A stretch of DNA of 64,000 nucleotides from Arbacia lixula (Eukaryota > Echinodermata > Echinoidea > Arbacioida > Arbaciidae). The notes below the pieces were generated by a model, which was given only the letters and a program-made list of their open reading frames with translations, was not told where the DNA came from and searched no databases. Both the position numbers and the translations under genes were made by a program. Below are positions 45,490 to 57,120 of this stretch, in pieces. The DNA lies in assembly GCA_963669155.1 (NCBI GenBank), contig OZ022584.1:17785771-17849770 (forward strand), read 5' to 3'. The stretch's first letter is position 1; each line of letters begins with the position of its first letter.

Positions 45490-47442
45490 TATAGGCCTGC
45501 AGAAACTGACAATTCTACACAGTCATGGAAAGGAATGTCACAGGAGTTCGAGAGAGCACTGACATCATTTTACAGATTTTCTTTTCTTGGAAGAGAAGAA
45601 GGTGGGAGAGTATGGGGGGATTAGATTGTTCTTTTCTTCGAAGAGGAGAAGGCGAGAAAATGTGGGGGATTATGGACTGCAATAAAAAAATATTTTTATC
45701 ACATTTTTATTCACTTTCTCGATATCTGGGGGCCGTACTGGCGTCTTCCCATACTGACCCTAAGGGTTGATGTCGCGTATTAATGAAATAAAGTCATATT
45801 TTCTCTTAACTTCTGTAAAGGAGTAATACATATGTGTCGTATTTCGTTTGTCAATCCAGTGGCAGTATAATTTCAAAACAGATAATAAAATTCCTTTATT
45901 ACAAGTCTACAAATCGTGTTCTGCGACGCCTAGCTAATTTTGATCAAAGCATACAAAGAAAAGTGGAAATACGTTAATTTCTTAATGAGTCCTGATCAAA
46001 TTCGATGCGTACGCCGTCTGGTAATTCAATTTTTTTAGGTAGTTACGTGGTCATCAGTGATGTGTTTCTGAGAGCTAATGGAAGGATGGATGGAAAAAAA
46101 AGGTCAAACACTTGATACTTGATATTAGTTCAGAAGAGTGGAAACCTGGCAGTGAGCGGATTACCCTTGCGTGCATAATTTTAAAGCAAATTGGAAGTGT
46201 GGTGTGAATCTTCGCTAGTTTATAAGCAACACTTATAAGGTTTGCACTTTGTATGCGTAAATGATTTCCGATGCATTCATGGGCTTAAGTTTATGTGCAC
46301 GAAGAAGGATATTCTTGAATGGTACGTTTCTGTGAATTTCTCGCGAAATATTTGTTTCGTTTAAGAAGAAGAAGAAGATGAAGAATGTCCGACGTGTTTA
46401 TCAAATCTAAATAATATCATCCATATCGTCTCTCGATCACTTACATTTCCTAACAAACATAGGAGGAGGTAAAATCCTCTTTTATACTTTACCCTCTATG
46501 ATAAGGTTTGGTAGAGAAGGCTGGCTTAAAGGTATGTGCATAAAACTCACCAACCCATATTTTTCTCTTCGCTCAGTGGGCTATGAGCTGCCAGCGAAAG
46601 CTGAAAGGTTGACAGATTTAAGCGCGGCCAACTTTTCCTTTGTTCGGACAGGAGGATATATCCGTGTAGACGATTTTCGTTCTGTATGCACGTCGTTAAA
46701 ACAATTACGCAGCGTATCCAGACGGGTGCGCAAGTGAATCCCCCCCCCCTCTCCTATCTTTCTAATTACTGTTCCTATCGATTGTTACCATTATTTATGT
46801 CCTTCTTACCTTTTCAAAAGGACTGCGCACCCCCCCCCCCCCCCCCCCCCCCTCCACCAATGCCTCGATCCGCCGCCGGTAATTTTCTGTACTTACAGCT
46901 TGCTGGTTTTCCATAAGAATATTGAGCGTCTGAATTTTCAAATAAAGAATCTCGATCCAGATGAGAAAATTAAAACGATGATACGCCTAGCTAGAATTCG
47001 TTTTAAGTTTGACAGTTAAAAATCATAGAGCTTTCATTACAACTTCACGGTTGAGGTAAAACAGGATAGGATTGACTTTAAATTGGTCTGTTTGCTAAAT
47101 TTAAACCTATTTGAAGTGCGTGTGGCTTTTGACGACAGCGCTTGCACCATTGTGAGTGAAACCACGTTCTTATCCGCTTCTCACATGCCCGGGATAGGTC
47201 TACCTCGTGTCCATAGAAATACCAGGTTCACTTCATTGTGGCATTCATTCCTTTTTAGTTTGATATCATTATTTCTAAAGTATATTAGAATGACTATAAT
47301 TAAAACGTGGTCGGCACTCAGCGCATGGACGAATAGAGCGCACGAACGCACAGTGCGCACGTCAGGCATGCGCTTGCCTGCTCCAAGTCAACCAATCAGC
47401 GCGCTCCCTTGCTCGACCAGTGCACCTGTCAGGCTCAACGCG
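45490..47442. other. Gene-free stretch
   Basis: A C run of about 23 lies at 46830-46852. Parts around 46565-46690 resemble 55700-55800 loosely. No exon is recognised. Confidence 0.4.
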
Positions 47443-48168
47443 TTAAAGGGATAAATCACCCTACAATTATTTTTGTTTTGATAAAAGCAGACAAGTCATG
47501 AGAGAATCATAGAAGTTAAGGTTTGATGAAAATCCGTCAAAGGATAAGAGATTTATGATACTTAAAAGTTCTGATTTTGTGACGTCACGTGCGAGATGCT
47601 CTCCCATAGGAAAGAGTGGGGCAAATAGCCAAATACGGACATGGGGTTATAATGGACAGGCCTGTTTTGGGGAGTTACGACTATCGCGATAGCTGTCGTT
47701 CTAACATTATCCTGGCTGAGATGTTCTACACGTGACAAGTCAAGTTCCAGAAAATGTCCTTTTTTACGTCATTTAATGAGAAGTTATTCGACACTGGTAT
47801 TTCTACTCCCCAAAATGTGTTTATAGATTTCAGATTTTCTCGAAAATGTGTATTTTGTCAAAGAAAATATGCATCCTTGTACCTGTGAATTTGATACATC
47901 ATTAGAAATACATGTTTACACACATACCTGTATGAAAAATAATCATCCATTGTTAAAAACAGAAGAAAAAAAAAGAGCAATTTATGTGATTATATTGAAC
48001 ACAACATATGGGAGAGCACCTCGCACGTGACGTCACAAAATCAAAATTTTAAAATAAAGTAACTTTGTTTCCCTTTCACCGATTTCCGTCAAACCTTCTG
48101 TAATATGTTTCTTTCATATGTCTCCTTTTATTGAAATCCAAATAATTTCAGGGTGAACCAGCCCTTTA
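47443..48168. mobile_element. Family B TTAA miniature element, full-length copy
   Basis: The left end TTAAAGGGATAAATCACCC and right end GGGTGAACCAGCCCTTTAG are inverted. The arms are about 150-165 bp (GATGAAAATCCGTCAAAGGAT... and ...ATTTCCGTCAAACCTTC). The internal segment has GAATTTGATACATCATTAG and CACATACCTGTATGAAAA, also found in the copy at 58985-59345. Two CRE/E-box composites: CRE 47580-47587 with E-box 47585-47590, and E-box 48024-48029 with CRE 48028-48035. Non-coding. Confidence 0.85.
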
Positions 48169-48326
48169 GGTTCAACGGAGCGCACATGACCAGCGGTGTT
48201 CCATGGATCCTTACCATTGATCTTAACTCGGCGGGATCCTTTTTAAACTATTTGAATCACTATAAAGTTGAATTTAACTACGAGCGATTCCATGAAACAG
48301 ATTTTCGTCTCATGAATTTTGTTGTC

Positions 48327-48772
48327 TTAAAAGGGTAGTCCACCCTGAAGTTTACTTGTTTTCAATAGAAGTAGAAACATGATAAACAGATGAGTGAAGG
48401 TTTGACGAAAATCCGTCTAAGAATAAGAAAGTTTTGATTTTTTTTTAAATCTTTATTTTATGACCTCACTTGAGAGGTGCTCTCCCATAACGTTGAGTGA
48501 CTACGTTTTTCTAATGATGTATCAAATACACAGGTAAAATTTTGTATATGCGTTTGAGAAAATCGACATTATTTAAAAAAAAATAGTATTAACATATGGG
48601 AGAGCATCTTGCACGTGATGTCACAAAATCAAAACTTTAAACAATTTAATAAACACAATAACTTTCCAATCCTTTGATAGACTTTAATAATTAAAATTTG
48701 AAAAAAAACCCTTCAAGAATATGTTTTTTCATGTTTCTGCTGTCAAAAAAACAAATTTAATTCCAGGCAAGC
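48327..48772. mobile_element. Family B TTAA miniature element, diverged copy
   Basis: The left end TTAAAAGGGTAGTCCACCCTG is well preserved. The inverted arm (GGGAGAGCATCTTGCACGTGATGTCACAAAATC...) ends in ATTTAATTCCAGGC without a clear right terminus. The CRE is mutated to TGATGTCA in the right arm and lost in the left arm. Confidence 0.75.
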
Positions 48773-49530
48773 AGTAATCTAACGATGCATATTAGCAGAA
48801 TATAATATCATGTGTATGGTAATGGTGCTTTGTCCTCACGCCATATAGCGAGGTTTTGTCACTTATTACTCACTTCGCCAGATTCGAATATGAGGCATGA
48901 GTGTTTGGGCTCCGGTTCCGCCCAACGCAGCGCTCTTGATCTCACGACGACTGCCCCGTGCGGCCAGTGCGTGCATGGGTTACGTGACATGAGTGAGGAG
49001 CCCTCTTTCCACAAAAATGCCTAAGCTTTTATTATTTCACCATCAATGAATACACAGAAATTTCGTTTGGTATACAAAGGGTAAAAAACATGGTTGTCCA
49101 TTCCATGGAGTCTGTGGAAATGACACATACAAAGAAACAAAGGTAGATATTGACTTGTCAAATAATGGTAATAATCTCCAGAACATTTATGTTTCGTTCT
49201 AATTTCTCTACGGTTTGATAGTTGACTCCCGTGAAAGTGGAAATCAATGATTGTACACGTGGATTCCAGCGTTGTTACTTCTACAGTTGGTGTTTTTCCG
49301 TGTGTGTTTTTTAAGCCGTTACCAACGAAGATATCTCGTTAAACCAAGCAGCTTGCAATTAACACTGCAACAAGTAACTGCTCTCAATAAGCCGTTTCCA
49401 TGACGTATTCATATTGATACAAATTTACAAATCAACAGGTGCAAGTTGGAGTTTTGATGATGAGCGGAGTGACATGGAGGTAGGATATTTTTGTAATAAG
49501 ATCGATTAGGTATGATGGTGCAAGATTATG
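48773..49530. other. Gene-free stretch
   Basis: No recognisable exon, repeat or RNA gene. Confidence 0.35.
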
Positions 49531-49532
49531 AA

Positions 49533-50390
49533 TTACCTTCTATGTGAGAAGAAGTATTTTGATTTGAATTCTTTGAGAGATGTTAAACCAATGTAATGTT
49601 TGTAAGACAGGGGTGATGTGATCGTGCTTTCTCGTGCGAGTGATGAAGAGGGATAAGGTGGGAGGCTGGTACGTAGGCTGACAAGTAAGCTGTTGCAATA
49701 ATCCAAATGTGAGGTTACAAATGCGTTGACAAGGCGCTCTGTGGAACTCTGGTTCAGATACTTTCTAAGTTTTCCGATTACCAAAGGATGCCACTCTGCA
49801 GACCAAACGAATATGTTCCCTCAAGTCTAAAGCGTCATCTACTATGACACCAAGATCTCTGGTGGACTCAGTAGGATTAATGACAGGTCCATTAATAGTG
49901 ATGACTTCACGTTCATTCCGCTTTCGAAAGCGTGAAGAAATGTGAACCATCTCAGTCTTGTCGCCATTAAGCATAAGCTTATTCTTGCCAGCCCAGACTA
50001 ATTTGATGTCTTTCACACATTTTTCCATGGACGAGATGCCAGCGGTCAGCTCATCTCGACGAATGACCACAAAGAGTTGAGTATCATCTGCATATAGCAC
50101 ATGATTGATACCGTCATGAGCAGACATGACGTCAGAAAGAGGGCCCGTGTATAGGATGAAGTCCAAGGGCCCCATAACTAAGCCTTGAGGTACCCCCCCC
50201 CCCATTCCAGAGGATAAGCATCGGATTCAACTCCATTTATAACAACGATCTGCTTTCGATCTTCAAGGTATGATTTGATATGGTAGCGATCTCGGAAGCA
50301 CTGAATAATTCTTTGATGAATGAAATGTAGTCTATTTAAAAATGTAGTACAATTTTTACAATGATTGAAACCCACAATAACGGACAAATC
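49533..50390 (-). pseudogene. CR1/L2-type LINE reverse transcriptase fragment
   Basis: Minus-strand frames read, in order: IKSYLEDRKQIVVINGVES; GGGVPQGLVMGPLDFILYT; HVLYADDTQLFVV (catalytic YADD); KCVKDIKLVWAGKNKLMLNGDKTEM; RDLGVIVDD; and RLVNAFVTSHLDYCNSLL. These are sequential hallmarks of CR1/L2 reverse transcriptases. The frame breaks at a homopolymer C run (50193-50203) and again near 49770 and 49620. It is therefore a dead, 5'-truncated copy. Reverse transcriptase of this type copies its own RNA at a nicked target. Confidence 0.88.
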
Positions 50391-50755
50391 CGGAAAGTGA
50401 AGAAATTAGTCAATTTTGCAAGTAAGAAAAACATCTTATCTCCTTTTTTTTCATTATTTCTCAATCCTTTAGAAGAAAGGTGAGTTCAGGATCTGTAATG
50501 GTGTTGCCCTTAACCTTCTTGAAAATTGCAAAAAAAATGTGATAAGAAACACAGCTTCGAGAGACAAAATGGACAATATTTCGTTACAACTTGACATGCG
50601 CTTATAGTCGGTGCTGAGCACGAGACATTAAAGCATTGTCATGATTGTGGGTTTCTTTTGACATTCATTATAGCACGCTTTAGTTTACATAGAGATGTGA
50701 ATTTGAATGCATCATGCACGAGTTGTTTCTCATTCATAACACCTCCCTGCTCCAA
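50391..50755 (+). repeat. Dispersed repeat family E, copy 1
   Basis: About 365 bp, with GAAAGTGAAGAAATTAGTCAATTTTG at the left and TTCATAACACCTCCCTG at the right. It matches 61505-61868 in the same orientation and 63490-63790 in reverse. Shared words include AAAGCATTGTCATGATT, GCACGCTTTAG and CTTCGAGAGACAAA. No coding potential. It abuts the 5' break of the LINE fragment. Confidence 0.8.
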
Positions 50756-50759
50756 CCAC

Positions 50760-52050
50760 GGACCAAAAAAAAAGTGGAGAGCGGGAAGTTGAACATTTTG
50801 AATGGATGCGCAATGGGCATTGTAAGCTGACACCTGCCTCACAATGTCACAATGTCATAACGCGTTTGCTTTTCATCTTGTCATGGTCAGCACGCTTCAG
50901 TAAATAATGTATATTCTTTCAAATCATGACAGAAATGCGAATGCTTTCGCAGGAGATATCAACGAAACTGCTTGGTCTCGCATGCATGCGATTTGTTTTT
51001 ACGACAAAAATCTGCAATTTTACCCTACAAAAACAGATGTTTCACAAAAACTCCAATTTCAAATTTTCTTCACAATTTTCCATCAAATAATACCATGTAA
51101 CATGCTTATTAATAGTTCCATTTTCGGACAAGTATAACTTTTTGCGTGTTCAAACCTTAGAATGGGTATTTGATGAATCATTGCTACACTTTTACCCGTT
51201 TCTGGTGTACCCGTAATTTTAACAAAGTACTTCCTAACTTTCTTTATCGCTGATACTACAAGAACTTTGCTTTCTCGCGGGCGAAACAACGAGTATTTTC
51301 AGTATAGGGTAAATCTCAACCAGGTATATTTTTTATTCATCGGGGAGGTGAGCAAGGCGTCTATAATGAACCTTAAAAGACATACATTATTTTCTGCACA
51401 AAATATCCAGTTTGGTTATTTAGTTACATGTATCATATTTCAAATACATTTTTAACGTAAACTACAGGCGATATGATCACAAAATCTTGGAAAAAGAAAA
51501 CACGCGGGCAATGATATTTTACTATTGGAACTAATACCCGTCTAAATCGCATTTCTGTGTAATGTATTATACGAATGATTGTATACGTTGTACTTAAGAG
51601 AGTGATAGTGCTTCAAAGAAAGTGATATAATTTCTGTCTTTCATCTAAAAATAGTTTACAATTCGCAGGGAGCAATATGGAATTTAGAAATCGAACCACG
51701 TGTCGCATTTAATGAGCATCAAACTGACCTCTTGTAGGCTTACAGATTATACCATGTTATACCGTGATTACATTTTAGTGGCCATTAAAATATCAAGTGT
51801 ATGGAATTGAGCTAGAGCTGCAAGTAATGATTGTTTGTATCTATCTTTGAGGTCCGGTTACAAGATCGAAATACACCCGGCCTATACCAGCAACTCGCCT
51901 TTCGAATCAATTTCACAGAAGATTCATCAAAATGAAAGGACATAACTTTCTGCACAAGACGGTGTTATTTTCTTCATTATACTGTACATAGATCAGGGAG
52001 ATTGTTTGATGTTAGCCCCCAGGCGACCCCAGATGGTAGTGGAAATGAAC
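50760..52050. other. Gene-free stretch
   Basis: AT-rich, with no exon or repeat recognised. Confidence 0.35.
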
Positions 52051-52054
52051 ACCA

Positions 52055-52503
52055 TATAGGTAAGTTCAATAAAAGCAGAAACAAAAAAAAAACACCATGT
52101 TAGTGAAGGTTTGACGAAAATCCGTCAAAGGATGCAAAAGTTATGATCTTTTAAAATTCTAAACTAGTGACGTCACATGCGAGGTGTTTATGTGCTGTAT
52201 AAGAGAAAAATGCTCTCTTTTATTTTTTGATAAATGAATAACTTTTGTTTATAGAGGTGTGTGTGGAAAAACGTGTTTCTCATGATGTATTAAATGCACA
52301 GGTAAAAGGATGCATGTCCTTTGAGAAAATCGACATTCAAAACAAAATAATACACGACATAAAGGAGAGTACCTCGCACGTGACATCACGAAATCAGACA
52401 ATCGTAACTTTCTTATCCTTTGATGGAGTTTTATCAAACCTTTACTAGTATGTTTCTACTTTTATCAAAATCAACTTAATTTCAGGGTAGATTATCCCTT
52501 TAA
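52055..52503. mobile_element. Family B TTAA miniature element, copy with preserved right end
   Basis: The left arm starts inside the family sequence (AAGTTCAATAAAAGCAG) and includes GAAAATCCGTCAAAGGATGC. The right arm ends GGGTAGATTATCCCTTTAA, with TTAA at 52500-52503. It has a perfect CRE at 52168-52175. The right arm keeps the E-box (52377-52382), but its CRE is TGACATCA. Confidence 0.8.
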
Positions 52504-52509
52504 CTGTTC

Positions 52510-53040
52510 GAGATACTTCAAAATAGCCCAAATGACTACTAACTGCATTTTGTTAGTGGTGGGGTCCCCCCCCCCCCCCCCCCCCCTCAGACGACCCTGA
52601 ATAATAACCTGCTTATCTTGATTAGTAACTCCGGAATATCTAGGGGATTTTCGGCAATAATGCATTTCTTAGTGGAAAGGGGAAGACATCAGATTCGCCC
52701 AAAATGATATCCGAAATATAGATGACGTTAACGGGAGAGGCTGAACCAGGCAATTCTAGTGGGACGTCTGGCGTACTCCCAAGAAATCCTATTGTTCCAC
52801 TTACTGCTATTTCCAGTGATTGGCGGCTACCCTCTGACATTCTTTCGTTCTAATTTAAACCTAGCATCCTCCAAATACGTCCCCAAATGTCCACATCCGT
52901 CTCCTCACGTAGGCTACATTTAGTTCGAAGCCGAAACAATGACATGAGTCATTTGGGGGTTTTGGGTTTTGTCATTTTCCACAAGATCTGCCTGTTTCCA
53001 CCAAGCAATAATACATTTTTATGGCTTATTTGAGGTGTAC
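52510..53040. other. Gene-free stretch with poly-C run
   Basis: About 22 C residues at 52566-52587. No exon is recognised. Confidence 0.4.
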
Positions 53041-53067
53041 CATTTTAGGGGCGACTGCTGCCCTCAT

Positions 53068-53230
53068 CTCCCCCCCCCCTTCTTCCTCCCCCTGCCACCA
53101 CCCCCCCCCCTTATTTTCTCTCTCTCGCTCTCTCTCCTTCTCTCCCCCTCTCTCTTTCTCTCTCTCTGTCTGCCCGTACGTCTGTCTGTCTGTCTGTCTG
53201 TCAGTCTGTATGTCACTCTCTCTATACCAG
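53068..53230. repeat. Pyrimidine-rich and (CTGT)n low-complexity block
   Basis: CCCCCCC/CTCTCTC tracts are followed by (CTGT)n at 53178-53204. Pro/Ser/Leu frames are shadows. An inverted CCAGGGAGGTGTAAGG...CCTTACACCTCTCTGG hairpin follows at 53227-53260. Confidence 0.75.
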
Positions 53231-53260
53231 GGAGGTGTAAGGCCCCTTACACCTCTCTGG

Positions 53261-54026
53261 TTATAACAGATCAGAATCAACGTGTCGAAGATGCGACCAT
53301 GCGGTGTGCAGACCGCGAAGGAAGCACGCACCCCGCGCGCGATCTTCGTCAGTCAGACGCGCGCTCCCGCCTACCACACCGGCCGCACACGCGCCCACGC
53401 CCACAAACACGCCCACATACATACCCCCACATACGTACACACGCACACACATCATTGTTCACGAATGCTGCGCCAGAACGCCCGGTCCTAGCTTGTGGGA
53501 TAACTCTTTGAGTTCAATCATAAGCTAGTAATCCGTCAGCGGGAAAGGAATGCCCAAAATAAAGATGATGTTGCCTCATCAAAATCATATGTTCAACAAT
53601 CGCGGCTAGATAAAACGCTAAAAGTTAACTGTCATGCAAATAATCTTGTCAACTATAAGGAACACTCGGCGAATCAAATATCGTTATCACTTGGCAGCCT
53701 TTCCGTCGAGGACTGTCGGCCCGCACTCTACGAATAAAAAAAACCACCGTCACATTGAAGGCTGTCTCCAAGCAACCGAAGGAAAAGATTTGTCATACTT
53801 TTGTCACGCTAAGTTCTCTTCAACGACGAGATCAACGTCAGTACGACCATACCATGACGTCATCTCATGCTACCCATATTCTTCTTCACGTCTGTCTCAT
53901 CCTCTTGAGTTCATCGACCCGCTGTGTGTCAGGAGGTAAGAGCTTCTCCGAACTCGTCATTTTATACCAAGACCATGTCCAAAAATACTAGTACCTTTTC
54001 CTAAGTGTTTTAAACAACAAATAGTA
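53261..54026. other. Gene-free stretch
   Basis: (CA)n/(CACG)-like sequence at 53385-53455. No exon is recognised. Confidence 0.35.
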
Positions 54027-54300
54027 TTAAAGACAGTGTGTCTCTTTTGCAGGTCAAAAATAAAATGGTGTTAAAGCCACGGAAAATGGAAGAAGACACT
54101 ATATCAGAACTTCCCTCCCACATGTCCCAAATAAAGAACTGGAAACTGATTTGGGGAAATCATTGCGATCGCTAGATTTTAAAGAGGTTTTGGTCTGGTC
54201 GTCCGAAGCCTAAGATAACCCAGGGACCAAAGACTGCTGTGCGCTGTGGATGCATGCATGCCCGCGGGGCGCGGCGCAACACGTGCAGGGAAGTGAAAGG
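54027..54300. mobile_element. Miniature element, family D copy 2 (partial)
   Basis: Starts TTAAAGACAGTGTGTCTCTTTTGCA and follows the reverse complement of 43680-43952 in order: CTTCCCTCCCA, AACTGGAAACTGATTT, GCGATCGCTAGATTTTA, then GGTCGTCCGAAGCCTA. The opposite terminus is not found. Confidence 0.65.
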
Positions 54301-54309
54301 GGATCTGGA

Positions 54310-55135
54310 TTGTGAATGTATACTAGGTTTTAAACGTAAACATCAATAGTTTTTCGTTTTTCCTGAAAAGGTTCTTGAAGTTTTGACTGAGATTTCACAC
54401 GCGTTATCGTTAGGGTATAATGCTGATTCCTGCTGAATTTCATGACTTTTGCAAATGGGCACCCTGCAATGACTACTTCCACCTTCCCACAAGAGCATCA
54501 CAGGTCTTCGCACACGACCATCTGACAACCTTTCATGTGGGAATAATCGTTTCCTTTTGTCAGAAATGTGCTAGCTATGCCAAGGAAAAAAAGTTGCATT
54601 TGAACACGTGATGCTATTATAAGCATGTGCAGGTGGTTATTGCAATGTTTGATTTGTGCGTAAAATTATGTCTATTATCCTGCTAATTTCTACCTTTAAT
54701 GTCACAAGGGGAATATTAAGTTGGATATTTTGGAGGTGGGGTTTATTAGTGCTGAGAAAAAATACAGAAACATTATTTTAAAATATCGGACACATATTTC
54801 CATTGAACATTTAGTAATTTCGTTATATACATATTATGTTGCATCAACACAAGTCAACATACATTTTCATGTCAGGGGACCTTTAAAAGTTATAGATAGA
54901 GTACCAAAGTCGTGTCGTCATATGAGCATGTTGTCAAGACAACTGGTTCTAAAGAAAATCACTTTACCGGTTCGATATTGTCAAGCGGCCCAGTGTCGGG
55001 CACTCCAAATTAGAGTCCCCGATGTGATCACCGCTCCTTGCTCTACCCGCATATTTTAAAACCAGATGTCTTGACCATTATGTTCAAATGACGTCACACT
55101 TCGGTACTCTGTGTAAATACCACAGTTAAAGGGTT
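54310..55135. other. Gene-free stretch
   Basis: No exon or repeat is recognised. Confidence 0.35.
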
Positions 55136-55700
55136 ACTAAATTAGAAAATTAAGTTTCCACTTATCTATGTAAAATTATCCACTTAAAACGAATTTCACA
55201 TTCGTTTGTCGCAATAAAGTCTCATTTTGACAAAAATTATTTAAAAAAAAAACCCGCTCGCATCCAGTGACGTCAGGGAAGTGAAAATGCCATAAATGCA
55301 AACGGCGTGAATAAAATATTTTATTCACAACGTTCAAACAATACGTTACCAATGGGAACCCCAAAGCTTGTCCGAGGTTTGTCGAGTAGCAACAACTAAT
55401 AGATTCAAAGTGAATTCCACCCATTGAATCTGAATGACAAGATACATGTGAATTCAATAACGCGTACTACGCAGTTAGGAGAAAAGTTGTGAATACATTA
55501 CGAAAATGGTCTATTGTTGACTTCCGTACAATCTATGGCATTTTGACTTCTCTTACGTCACTGAAGGAGTGCGTTTTTTTTTCTTCAAATTTTCGTCAAT
55601 TCGAGGCTTTATTGCGGCAAACAAATGTGAAATTCGTCTTTAGTGGATAATTTTACATAGATTAGTGGGAATTAATTTTTCTAATTTAGTATCCCTTTAA
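55136..55700. mobile_element. TTAA-flanked miniature inverted-repeat element, family F
   Basis: Both ends abut TTAA (55136-55139 and 55697-55700): TTAAAGGGTTACTAAATTAG and CTAATTTAGTATCCCTTTAA. The arms are about 150 bp and include ACGAATTTCACATTCGTTTG and its inverted partner CAAATGTGAAATTCGT. The centre carries a segment shared with 56085-56155 and 60395-60520. No coding capacity. TTAA target sites suggest a piggyBac-type autonomous partner (inference). Confidence 0.85.
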
Positions 55701-56084
55701 CTCCCAGAGAAGGCTGAACAGTTGACATATTTCTCAAACCAGATTTTCTTTCGTTATTCAGAGGAAGGCACTGCCTATTTAGAAATACAGCGTATTCTTT
55801 AAAACACACACCTGGATGTCTTGAATTTTTATGCGGCGGCGGTCATCATAGATCAAAGGAAGTCTATCCGAGCGCAGTCCATCCATGATAGGTCCACGAT
55901 ATAATCATGAACCCATGATTAATTTTCATACTTCAAACAAGACAACTGTAACGAAATGGACATTCTTTTTTTAATCACTCGGTATGCTCTTCGGAACAAA
56001 AGAGAAAGAGAGATGAATACAAAAGAGACAACGTTCTGTTTTGCCCTGCTCTTCCAATAGACCGTTTTCATTATGTATGCAAAT
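55701..56084. other. Gene-free stretch
   Basis: No exon or repeat is recognised. Confidence 0.35.
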
Positions 56085-56155
56085 TATATTCGCGTCGTTC
56101 AAACAATACGTTACTAATGGTAACCCCCGAAGCTTGTCCGAGGTTTGTCCGAGCA
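56085..56155 (+). repeat. Family G segment, copy in the plus orientation
   Basis: GTCGTTCAAACAATACGTTAC then AAGCTTGTCCGAGGTTTGTC, matching the middle of the family F element at 55330-55390 and, in reverse, 60433-60485. Confidence 0.7.
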
Positions 56156-56950
56156 AGGATGTGTACATGCATTTCCATCGGTTTGAACAAGGTTTTATTC
56201 CGCCACTTCATATTCATTATTATATTCCACATACTAAGAATGTTGCTATATGATTGGTCAAGAGTTGATCACGTGATGAAGCGTAGTTTTTCCCATCTGA
56301 TCACCTGAGCAGAAAAGTTCGTTACACTGTAGGTGATAGTACTTTTTTGAGAAGGACAGTTCGTTACACTCTAGGTGATAGTACTTTTTGGTTTCGCTGA
56401 TCTCTTCACTCCTCACAGTCCAAACGCGTGATAAATATTTTGAGTACGCGCGAAATAAAAGTGCGTAGCTCGGACTATCGGCGCAGACGACACCGCGGTG
56501 CGCGCGCGGAAATTAAAATTTTTGGTTATAGCGCGCTGCGCCGCGCGCGTACGTACAAAGCAATGCAGGCCTTCCATTTCCCCCACACAGTACTTCACCA
56601 AAGCAAGTGTGCAATTCTCTACCACCTCGTACCAAAATTGACCTAGAATTTCACTTGCCTGTAATTTATTACAATTAAAGAGTATTCTCGGAGGACCTAT
56701 GTTCTCACCGATACCGCACAGGTAAGAGAATTTCGATTACTTCTTGCTTTTCCGTCAAAATCTTAACAATTTGCATCACCATGTCATAGTGTTCGTTGGA
56801 ATTTGTAGAGTCTATATAACGTTCACAAAGTCAATTTGCTTCCGGGTTTCGGAGCGTCGCGTGAATATGTAGCCGCACCGACACGAATGCTTTTGTACGT
56901 TAAATTGTAATTTATTTTATAGATTGTTGGTATCAGATGTGGAATATAAA
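56156..56950. other. Gene-free stretch, with two short repeats
   Basis: A short direct repeat, GTTCGTTACACTGTAGGTGATAGTACTTTTT, occurs twice (56318 and 56359). A CGCG-rich patch lies at 56480-56550. No exon is recognised. Confidence 0.4.
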
Positions 56951-57120
56951 GCAAATAATCAACTCTTGGTTTCAGGCAATGAGACGAACTATCACTTCCT
57001 CGGCGATCTGAATGTATACGCTATCTTTCCTCAGCTAAAAGCTTCGGAAAGATAGCTACATCCAGATCGCCTCGGAAGTGATATTTCGTCCCATTACCGT
57101 CACCGACGTTGATTATTTGC
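56951..57120. mobile_element. 170-bp palindromic foldback element
   Basis: The ends GCAAATAATCAAC and GTTGATTATTTGC are perfect complements. Inner parts are also inverted (AAGTGATATTTCGTC versus GACGAACTATCACTT; GCGATCTGAATGTA versus TACATCCAGATCGC; TATCTTTCC versus GGAAAGATA). It is nearly loop-less around the AGCTAAAAGCTT centre. Confidence 0.85.

Noticed and set aside
41554..45800. A further downstream coding exon of the MIF4G gene
   Set aside because: The frame ends at a stop at 41553 after a basic Gly/Arg-rich tail, and no downstream exon with conserved-looking sequence was seen.
53021..53528. Overlapping Pro/Ser and His/Thr rich frames of up to 180 residues
   Set aside because: They span poly-C, CTCT, CTGT and CACA tracts. 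No coding signature is visible outside the low-complexity DNA.
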